The notes below the pieces were generated by a model. That model saw nothing but the letters and a program-made list of their open reading frames with translations. It was not told where the DNA came from and did no database searches. Position numbers and translations under genes: made by a program. 24,542 nt of DNA from a virus: IMG/VR virus record IMGVR_UViG_3300025889_000902, positions 1 through 24,542 of that record; one strand, 5' to 3'. Positions 13,275 to 19,177 of the stretch are shown here, one piece after another. Numbering within the stretch: the stretch's first letter is position 1; each line of letters opens with the position of its first letter.

Positions 13275-13892
13275 ATGAAAATAACAAATGAAGATAACAT
13301 GGAACTAATGGCAAGGTATGAGGATAACTACTTTGACCTTGCTATTGTAGACCCACCTTATGGTATTGGAAATTTTAACCACAGAGATAAAGGTGTTAAA
13401 TGGGAATATGATTGGAACAACAAAACACCAAATATTGATTATTTTAAAGAATTAGAAAGAGTAAGTAAAGAACAAATTATATGGGGTGCTAATTATTATA
13501 ATTGTTTTAATAATAAAGGTGGTGCAATAGTATGGTATAAAGATGTGAAACACCCAAATATGAGTAAATGTGAAATTGCAAGTTATAGTAGGTTAAAAAA
13601 GGTGGATTTTTACAGATATGATTGGAGTAATACAGATAGATACAATGAATTAAATAAAAAAGATTTTGATATTCACCCTTGTCAAAAACCTGTTAGTCTT
13701 TACGAATGGCTTTTAATGAACTACGCAAAGGAAGAAGATAAAATACTTGATACGCATTTGGGTAGTGGCTCAATAGCAATAGCTTGTCATAATTTAGGAT
13801 ATGATTTAACAGCTTGTGAACTTGACAAAGAGTATTACGAAGCAGCTATGAAACGAATAGAGCAACACAAAGCACAACAAAGGTTATTCTAA
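13275..13892 (+). CDS. DNA adenine methyltransferase, beta-class-like order
   Basis: The 205-residue protein carries the catalytic motif DPPYG at 26-30 near its N-terminus and the SAM-binding motif ILDTHLGSGSIAIA at 157-170 near its C-terminus. That motif order, with HPCQKP at 134-139 between, is typical of beta-class N6-adenine or N4-cytosine methyltransferases; DPPY favours adenine. No restriction enzyme is adjacent, so it is an orphan, perhaps shielding phage DNA from host restriction. It follows the DnaA-like gene by 1 nt, yet its glycine codons (6 GGT, 2 GGA, 1 GGC) match the structural genes downstream rather than the replication genes upstream. Confidence 0.85.
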   Translation: MKITNEDNMELMARYEDNYFDLAIVDPPYGIGNFNHRDKGVKWEYDWNNKTPNIDYFKELERVSKEQIIWGANYYNCFNNKGGAIVWYKDVKHPNMSKCEIASYSRLKKVDFYRYDWSNTDRYNELNKKDFDIHPCQKPVSLYEWLLMNYAKEEDKILDTHLGSGSIAIACHNLGYDLTACELDKEYYEAAMKRIEQHKAQQRLF

Positions 13893-13906
13893 AAAAATAT
13901 AATTCT

Positions 13907-13918
13907 GTTTATATATTA
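13907..13918 (+). promoter_or_regulatory. A/T-rich motif upstream of terminase genes, possible late promoter element
   Basis: GTTTATATATTA here is identical to 15787-15798 upstream of the tail chaperone, and similar to the sequence before the prohead protease. No host-type TTTG/TAnnTTTG pair is present. It lies in the 57-nt gap before the small terminase gene. In such A/T-rich DNA the match could be chance. Confidence 0.3.
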
Positions 13919-13949
13919 GTAAGTTCAGTTAACTAATAAAAAACTGATT

Positions 13950-14222
13950 ATGGACAAAAGAAGATTTAATAAAGGTACTAAAGGGAATAAAGGCGGTAGA
14001 CCAAGCAAAGCTGCCGAGCATAAACTTATAGAACGCTTAGACGCTATAATAGACAAAGACGAAGCATTGGCAAAGTTAGGCGAGTTAGTACATAAAGGTG
14101 ATATGAGAGCTTTACAACTATATTTAGGGTATAGGTATGGTAAACCAAAAGATAGCGTAGATATAAATAGTTCAGAGGGTTTAAATATTAATTTTAGAGA
14201 TTTATTAAAGTTCGTTGATTGA
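13950..14222 (+). CDS. terS: Putative small terminase subunit
   Basis: The 90-residue protein is short, basic at the start (MDKRRFNKGTKGNKGGRPSK) and helical in the middle (HKLIERLDAIIDKDEALAKL, then LYLGYRYGKPKDSVDI). KGNKGGRPSK is a common N-terminal segment of small terminases in Bacteroidota phages, and the gene is directly before the large subunit with a 4-nt TTGA overlap. It would recognise the packaging start site on the concatemer. Small terminases usually run to 130-180 residues, so this one is at the low end; the DNA-binding helix is not clearly resolved by eye. Context carries most of the weight. Confidence 0.65.
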   Translation: MDKRRFNKGTKGNKGGRPSKAAEHKLIERLDAIIDKDEALAKLGELVHKGDMRALQLYLGYRYGKPKDSVDINSSEGLNINFRDLLKFVD

Positions 14223-15427
14223 TTGAGGTTAAGAAAAAATATATGCCTATTGTACAAAGCGATAGTAGGTATTTTATAGTTAGTGGTGGGCGTGGTAGTG
14301 GTAAGTCGTTTTCTATAAATGCTTTATTAGTAATGCTAACATACCAAGCAGGACACACTATACTGTTTACACGCTATACATTAACTTCTGCATATATTTC
14401 AATTATACCTGAATTTATAGACAAGCTAGAACAGTTTGGGTCTATAGAGCATTTTCATATAACCAAAGACGAAATACTAAACAAAAAGACAGGTAGCAAA
14501 ATAATATTTAGAGGTATTAAAACTTCAAGCGGAGACCAAACCGCTAATCTAAAATCATTACAGGGCATTACAACGTGGGTTGTTGATGAAGCTGAAGAAC
14601 TAACAGACGAGCAAAAGTTTGATACTATTGATTTATCTGTAAGGGAAAAAGGACTACAAAACAGGGTTATACTAATACTAAACCCAACTACTAAAGAGCA
14701 TTTTATATATAGACGTTTCTTTGAAGATAGGGGTATTCAAGAGGGTAGCAATATAACTAAAGGCAATACTACCTATATACACACCACATACAAAGACAAC
14801 ATAGACAACCTATCTAAAAGCTATATAGAGCAGATAGAACAAATGCGAGAACGCAGACCTGAAAAATATAAACAACAAATGTTAGGTGCGTGGTTAAACA
14901 AAGCAGAGGGTGTAATATTTGATAATTGGACTATAGGCGAATTTAAACGCAATAGTGTAAGCGTTTGGGGTCAAGATTACGGATTTGCAGCAGACCCAAC
15001 AACACTAATAGAAACAAACATAGATACAAGCACTAAAACAATATACTTAAGGGAATGTGTATACCTACCTAGATTAACTACTTCACAAATAGCTGAACTT
15101 AATTTAAAACACGCTAGAGATGGTTTAATAATAGGTGATAGTGCTGAGCCTAGACTAATAACAGAAATAAAAGCAAAGGGGTGCAATGTACTACCATCAA
15201 TTAAAGGTCAAGGTAGTGTTACTTATGGTATATCACTATTACAAGATTATGATTTAGTGGTAAGTCCTGATAGCACTAATTTAATCAAAGAACTTAATAA
15301 CTATCGTTGGTTAGAACGCAAATCAAATACACCAATAGACAAATACAACCACCTTATTGATGCGGTTAGGTACGCAGTAGGTTATCAATTACAAAACCCA
15401 AATAGAGGAAAATATATAGTTCACTAA
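14219..15427 (+). CDS. terL: Large terminase subunit, Terminase_3 family
   Basis: The 402-residue motor protein pumps DNA into the prohead and cuts it. Walker A is GGRGSGKS at 23-30, Walker B TTWVVDEAEEL at 118-128 with the catalytic Glu after D123, and the coupling segment LILNPTT lies at 152-158. The nuclease domain shows D253 in GQDYGFAADP, D307 in IIGDSAEP and D381 in YNHLIDAVRYAV, a full acidic triad. It starts at TTG within the stop of the small subunit; the first ATG, eight codons later, would clip an N-terminal strand I expect in this family. The length fits the Terminase_3/3C type seen in headful-packaging phages. Confidence 0.95.
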   Translation: MIEVKKKYMPIVQSDSRYFIVSGGRGSGKSFSINALLVMLTYQAGHTILFTRYTLTSAYISIIPEFIDKLEQFGSIEHFHITKDEILNKKTGSKIIFRGIKTSSGDQTANLKSLQGITTWVVDEAEELTDEQKFDTIDLSVREKGLQNRVILILNPTTKEHFIYRRFFEDRGIQEGSNITKGNTTYIHTTYKDNIDNLSKSYIEQIEQMRERRPEKYKQQMLGAWLNKAEGVIFDNWTIGEFKRNSVSVWGQDYGFAADPTTLIETNIDTSTKTIYLRECVYLPRLTTSQIAELNLKHARDGLIIGDSAEPRLITEIKAKGCNVLPSIKGQGSVTYGISLLQDYDLVVSPDSTNLIKELNNYRWLERKSNTPIDKYNHLIDAVRYAVGYQLQNPNRGKYIVH

Positions 15428-15476
15428 CCTGTTGGAAAAAATTTTCGTAAAATTTTCGTAAGTTTTTTGTTTAAAA

Positions 15477-15509
15477 TTTGTTTATAATTAAAATAATGTT
15501 GTATATTTG
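15477..15509 (+). promoter_or_regulatory. Bacteroidota housekeeping-type promoter after terL
   Basis: TTTG (15477-15480), a 21-bp spacer and TATATTTG (15502-15509) match the consensus. It precedes a small gene at 15541 by 31 nt. This 373-nt gap between terL and the tail genes holds only the promoter, the small gene and a terminator. Confidence 0.75.
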
Positions 15510-15540
15510 TAATGTAAAACAATAACAAAAACTAAAAATT

Positions 15541-15714
15541 ATGAACAAAGAACAAGAATTTTTCAAAACACTTTCTAATATGCTTAAGGATTACACTTTT
15601 GATATAGAATATAATGCTGAAGAGCGAAATCCTACACCTACACAATTCAGCAGAGCAAACATAAAGATGATTAGAGCAGCTAAATTATTATTAGAAGCTA
15701 AACAAGAATTATAA
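15541..15714 (+). CDS. Small monocistronic protein, unknown
   Basis: A 57-residue frame has its own promoter (15477-15509) and terminator (15738-15764), so it forms a one-gene unit set between packaging and tail genes. The sequence (MNKEQEFFKTLSNMLKDYTF, then NIKMIRAAKLLLEAKQEL) is helical and charged. The isolated, host-promoter-driven arrangement inside a late region is typical of added small genes ('morons') or of regulators. No motif is recognised. The regulatory signals on both sides make the coding call stronger than its length would. Confidence 0.65.
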   Translation: MNKEQEFFKTLSNMLKDYTFDIEYNAEERNPTPTQFSRANIKMIRAAKLLLEAKQEL

Positions 15715-15737
15715 TAAAAACACAAAACAAACACAAC

Positions 15738-15764
15738 ACCCTTGCAAAACGCAGGGGTTTTTTT
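15738..15764 (+). terminator. Intrinsic terminator of the small unit
   Basis: CCCTTGC (15739-15745) pairs with GCAGGGG (15751-15757) with one G-U pair, around a five-base loop, with an extra A-T pair outside and seven T from 15758. It separates the small gene from the tail operon. Confidence 0.85.
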
Positions 15765-15780
15765 ATGCCTAAAATTATTT

Positions 15781-15800
15781 AAAAACGTTTATATATTAAT
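15781..15800 (+). promoter_or_regulatory. A/T-rich element directly before the chaperone start
   Basis: An A-run, then C, then GTTTATATATTA runs directly into the ATG at 15801. The same 12 bases occur at 13907-13918, and a close relative at 23735-23754 also abuts an ATG. It may be a late promoter giving a nearly leaderless message or an A/T-rich translation enhancer. Confidence 0.3.
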
Positions 15801-16445
15801 ATGAATGTTAATTTAAGAATACCGACAACCCTAAACGAAATAACACTAGGGCAATACCAAGAATACGCAAAGTTGCAGGACTTAACAGAAACAGACCTAC
15901 AACTAAAGACTATTGAAATATTTTGTAACGTTCCTGAAGTAGTAGTAAGGAATATGAAAGCAACTGATATAGTAGAAATATGTGGTATCATAAATAATAT
16001 GTTTGATACTAAGCATCAACTTATATCTATGTTTAAAATGAATGGTGTGGAATATGGGTTTATACCAAGTCTTGAAGATATGAGTTTTGGTGAATATGTA
16101 GACTTAGATACTTTTATAGGTGATAACGATAATTTGCATAGAGCAGTAAACGTACTATACAGACCTATAGAACACCGCAAAGGCAATAGATACACTATAA
16201 AGGACTATGAGCCTAACAATAGCGAAATAGCAAAGGATATGCCTTTAGATGCGGTCTTAGGTGCGGTTGTTTTTTTTTACAATTTAGGCAGGGACTTATC
16301 ACTAGTTATGCTGAACTCTTTGGACAAGAAGAACGAGCAGACCTTAGCGGAGTATCTAACTTCACAACCAAATGGGGGTGGTACAATTCAATCTATGGAC
16401 TATCTAACGGAGATATTACAAAATTTGAACATATCACTAAACTAG
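15801..16445 (+). CDS. Tail assembly chaperone, zero-frame product
   Basis: The 214-residue protein is recognised as a flavobacterial-phage tail assembly chaperone-like protein: IPTTLNEITLGQYQEYAKLQ at the start, IFCNVPEVVVRNMKATDI at about 50-67, NGVEYGFIPSLEDMSFGEY at about 84-102, and MPLDAVLGAVVFFYNLGRDL near 149-168. Chaperones of this kind coat the tape measure before tail-tube polymerisation. A second open frame (-1) overlaps its end and continues to 16531, so a longer frameshifted form is likely, as in lambda G/GT. It is the first gene of the tail operon. The name rests on recall of the family and on the frameshift layout. Confidence 0.65.
   Translation: MNVNLRIPTTLNEITLGQYQEYAKLQDLTETDLQLKTIEIFCNVPEVVVRNMKATDIVEICGIINNMFDTKHQLISMFKMNGVEYGFIPSLEDMSFGEYVDLDTFIGDNDNLHRAVNVLYRPIEHRKGNRYTIKDYEPNNSEIAKDMPLDAVLGAVVFFYNLGRDLSLVMLNSLDKKNEQTLAEYLTSQPNGGGTIQSMDYLTEILQNLNISLN
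16271..16277 (+). other. Slippery heptamer for probable -1 ribosomal frameshift
   Basis: T TTT TTT sits in the correct phase of the zero frame (GTT TTT TTT TAC), inside a run of nine T at 16270-16278. Slipping one base back joins the chaperone to the -1 frame ending at 16531. A less favourable X XXY YYZ site, A AAT TTG, lies at 16421-16427. Confidence 0.65.
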
Positions 16446-16531
16446 GTGTACACGAGTGCTTAACATACTTAACATACACAAAAGAAAAAAACGAATTAGA
16501 AGCAAGACAAATAAAAAGTAAATTTAAATAG
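16277..16531 (+). CDS. Frameshift extension of the tail chaperone (GT-like domain)
   Basis: The -1 frame is open from 16223 and contains no ATG before its TAG at 16529-16531, so it needs a ribosome to enter from the upstream frame. After the slip at 16271-16277 it gives 84 residues, for a product of 243. The content looks coding: ELFGQEERADLSG, then KWGWYNSIYGLSNGDITKFE, ITKLGVHECLTYLTY, and KEKNELEARQIKSKFK. The 55 zero-frame residues that it replaces also look like family sequence. By the lambda G-T model, the extension would bind tail-tube subunits while the shared part binds the tape measure. The next gene begins 7 nt after this stop. Confidence 0.65.
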   Translation, partial: LQFRQGLITSYAELFGQEERADLSGVSNFTTKWGWYNSIYGLSNGDITKFEHITKLGVHECLTYLTYTKEKNELEARQIKSKFK

Positions 16532-16537
16532 CATAGA

Positions 16538-17011
16538 ATGAGCCAAACAGGGATAAGAGGTTTTTACCTACTAACAGAAACTATAAAAGACCAACTACTA
16601 GGCGATGTAAATGTTAATACAGTTACTACAGGCGATATATACGATATAGACCTAGCAAAGCAAAGTATATTTCCTTTGAGCCATATTATAATTAATAGCG
16701 TGAGTACACAAGAACAAACATTAACGTTTAATATTAGTGTACTAGCAATGGATATAGTAGATGAAAGCAAAGAAGCTACAACCGATATATTTAGAGGTAA
16801 TAATAACGAGCAAGATATACTAAATACTCAACTAGCAGTACTTAATAAACTTGTTATGGTGCTTAGAAAGGGTACGCTATATAGCGACCAATACCAATTA
16901 GATGGTGATGCTACACTAGAGCCTTTTTATGAAAGGTTTGATAATCGTTTAGCAGGTTGGAGTGCTACATTTGATGTGTTTGTTAAAAACGATATTGATA
17001 TATGTGCGTAA
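16538..17011 (+). CDS. Conserved tail-module protein, possible tail terminator or completion factor
   Basis: The 157-residue protein has FYLLTETIKDQLLGDVNVNTV at 9-29, GDIYDIDLAKQSIFPLSHII at about 32-51, FNISVLAMDIVD at about 63-74, DILNTQLAVLNKL at about 92-104 and FDNRLAGWSATFDVFVKNDI at the end. I recall this set of motifs from many flavobacterial phages, always among tail or neck genes, usually without a named function. Size and location suit a tail terminator or head-tail connector. It begins just after the frameshift stop and its end is overlapped by 10 nt by the homing endonuclease gene. The exact role is uncertain. Confidence 0.6.
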   Translation: MSQTGIRGFYLLTETIKDQLLGDVNVNTVTTGDIYDIDLAKQSIFPLSHIIINSVSTQEQTLTFNISVLAMDIVDESKEATTDIFRGNNNEQDILNTQLAVLNKLVMVLRKGTLYSDQYQLDGDATLEPFYERFDNRLAGWSATFDVFVKNDIDICA

Positions 17012-17568
17012 AAAAGGTTGTATATAGACATAGAAGATTAGATGATAATTCAATATTTTACATTGGTATAGGTAATAGTAAAAGACCGTATTGTAAACAC
17101 GGAAGAAATACGCATTGGAATAGAATAATAAAAAAAACTGATTACAAAGTAGAAATAGTAGCTAATGATTTAAGTTTAGAAGATGCTTGTGAATTAGAAA
17201 TGTTTTTAATATCAGAATATGGTAAAGAAAATTTAGCTAATATGAATGATGGCGGAGATGGTCAATTTAATCCTGATGAATTAACAAGATATAAAATAGG
17301 TTCTGCTAATAGAGGGAAAAAATTAAAAAAAGACCATAGAGATAAAATATTTAAATCTAATAAAGGAAAAAAACACAATAAAAAATCTTTATACACTATG
17401 AGTTTGAATAGTGGTGTTTCAAAATGGGTTGTTGATTTAGAAACAGGAATTTTTTATCATTCTTTAAGATATGCTTGTAATGTTAATAATATAAAGTATA
17501 ATGCAGAACATTTACGAATAACAAGATATAATAAGAATTACAGATTTAAATATTTAAAAGAATGTTAG
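17002..17568 (+). CDS. GIY-YIG homing endonuclease with NUMOD3-like motifs
   Basis: The 188-residue protein has the GIY-YIG core: VYRH at 7-10, FYIGIG at 19-24 in place of the second motif, R28, and a catalytic Glu in DACELEMFLISEYG (E66). The NMNDGGDGQF turn at 80-89 is usual for this group. Two NUMOD3-like repeats follow (YKIGSANRGKKLKKDHRDKI at 97-116, and SNKGKKHNKKSL at 119-130), and a C-terminal part (YHSLRYACNVNNIKY) that resembles a DNA-contact helix. It is more lysine- and A/T-rich than its neighbours, and is set between two tail genes with overlaps of 10 and 7 nt. It is a selfish element; a tail role is unlikely. Confidence 0.8.
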   Translation: MCVKKVVYRHRRLDDNSIFYIGIGNSKRPYCKHGRNTHWNRIIKKTDYKVEIVANDLSLEDACELEMFLISEYGKENLANMNDGGDGQFNPDELTRYKIGSANRGKKLKKDHRDKIFKSNKGKKHNKKSLYTMSLNSGVSKWVVDLETGIFYHSLRYACNVNNIKYNAEHLRITRYNKNYRFKYLKEC

Positions 17569-18071
17569 CAGATAAGTATTTAAGAGATGAACTAAACAAG
17601 TTTGCTAAATACGTTATACAACAAAGTAGAAGCAACTTAACTAAGGGCAAAAAGAACGCTTCTAAAGAACTTTATAATAGTTTAGGGTACGAAGTATCAA
17701 AGAGTGCTAAAAGTACGTCCTTAGCGTTTAATATGGCTGATTATGGTACGTTTCAGGATAGAGGGGTTAGTGGTACAGAAAAAAAATACAATACACCTTA
17801 TTCATATACAACTAAAATGCCACCTAGAAAGGCTTTTGATAAATGGATAGTAAGAAAGGGAATTGCGCCAAGAGGTAAAGGGGGTAAGTTTTTAAGTAGA
17901 CAAAGTTTGCAGTTTTTAATAGCAAGGGCAATATATCAAAAGGGTATAAAGCCAAGTCTGTTTTTTACAAAACCATTTCAAGCAGCTTTTAAGCGTTTGC
18001 CTGATGATTTAGTACAAGCGTATTCAATAGGTCTAGAAAAACAAATACAACTGAATATTAAAGAAAAATGA
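17562..18071 (+). CDS. Tail completion or HK97 gp10-like protein
   Basis: The 169-residue protein is basic and helical at its ends, with MADYGTFQDRGVSGTEKKYN near 58-77, GKGGKFLSRQSLQFLIARAI near 105-124, and GIKPSLFFTKPF near 127-138. The YGxFxDxGVxG pattern and an R/K-rich FL-IARxIYxxGI-PSxFF stretch resemble phage neck or tail-completion proteins of the gp10 type in HK97-like phages, as seen in Bacteroidota phages. Location within the tail operon agrees. Overlaps of 7 nt (upstream) and 4 nt (downstream) indicate coupled translation. The assignment is by pattern and position. Confidence 0.55.
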   Translation: MLADKYLRDELNKFAKYVIQQSRSNLTKGKKNASKELYNSLGYEVSKSAKSTSLAFNMADYGTFQDRGVSGTEKKYNTPYSYTTKMPPRKAFDKWIVRKGIAPRGKGGKFLSRQSLQFLIARAIYQKGIKPSLFFTKPFQAAFKRLPDDLVQAYSIGLEKQIQLNIKEK

Positions 18072-19177
18072 AAATAAATTCAAGAAGTCCATACTACATA
18101 AACATATCTGCAACTAACTTAACGCAGGTAGATATGCAACTATATGTATATACAGGAACGCAAACAACTGATAGAACTAATATATTTATATTGCAGTCTT
18201 TTGCAGTAAATGAAAATGTTACTTTTGAGATAGGCGAAATAGTAAGAGATTATATACTACAAACTTTTGATGGCGATTATTCAAGTGCAAACGTTTGGGT
18301 GGACTATAGAACAAATAGCTATATACAAGGTGTTGCACAAGGGTTTACTTCTTATACACAATTAGTAGGTTTTGATGGGTACGGATTTTACGAAGATGAT
18401 GCAAACCCACAAAACGATAGCGGACTATTACAAACAAACACTAAATTAGTAAAGCTAGATGATGCACCTGCTACAATACCTGTAGATACGTCTAAGACTA
18501 CACAAGTTACATACGAACTAAACGGACAACAAATATACACAAAGGCGGTTACTAGTAGTACTGAAAGTGATGAACAAATAGAATACGTTACAAATGGTGT
18601 TAATGGTGCTGATGAATACGAGAATAGAGTAATACAAGATGGTGGAACATTTGAAAATAGTGCTTGTTTACAGGAGTTTGTAGATGACTTTACATTATTT
18701 GACTTTGATACTATTTATGTAGATACTACTGATGGAGTTATTAAGTTAACAGTAGAAAATATAGAAGAGTGTAAGTACCAACCATATAAAGTAACGTTTG
18801 TGAACAAGTTTGGTGCATTGCAAGATTTATGGTTTTTTAAGCGTAGCAATGAAGTACTAACAACTAAAAAAGAAGAATTTAAGCGTAATATAATTGTTAA
18901 TGGTGCTTATGATAGGAGTAGACACCAACAGAAAATATTAACTAAAAACGGAACTGAAAAACTAACACTAAATACAGGATTTTATCCTGAAGAATACAAT
19001 GAGGTGTTTAAAGAGATGCAATTAAGCGAAGATTGTTGGATAGAGATAGAAAATAAAACACTTCCAATAAATATATCTAGTTCTAGTTTAAATTACAAAA
19101 CACACTTAAACGACAAGCTAATAAACTACACAATAGAAATAGACTTTGCTTTTGACACGATAAACAATATACGTTAA
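18068..19177 (+). CDS. Tail structural protein, unnamed
   Basis: The 369-residue protein is rich in beta-strand-forming residues. Recognisable segments are INSRSPYYINISATNLTQVD at 3-22, NVTFEIGEIVRDYI near 50-63, and YKVTFVNKFGALQDLWFFKR about two thirds along, which I recall from flavobacterial-phage tail genes. There is no catalytic motif, signal peptide or membrane span. It lies between the completion-like gene and the large tail protein, overlapping them by 4 nt and 1 nt. A tail-tip, distal-tail or tube-associated role is plausible. Since no other tail-tube candidate is clear in the window, that role also remains open. Confidence 0.55.
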   Translation: MKINSRSPYYINISATNLTQVDMQLYVYTGTQTTDRTNIFILQSFAVNENVTFEIGEIVRDYILQTFDGDYSSANVWVDYRTNSYIQGVAQGFTSYTQLVGFDGYGFYEDDANPQNDSGLLQTNTKLVKLDDAPATIPVDTSKTTQVTYELNGQQIYTKAVTSSTESDEQIEYVTNGVNGADEYENRVIQDGGTFENSACLQEFVDDFTLFDFDTIYVDTTDGVIKLTVENIEECKYQPYKVTFVNKFGALQDLWFFKRSNEVLTTKKEEFKRNIIVNGAYDRSRHQQKILTKNGTEKLTLNTGFYPEEYNEVFKEMQLSEDCWIEIENKTLPINISSSSLNYKTHLNDKLINYTIEIDFAFDTINNIR

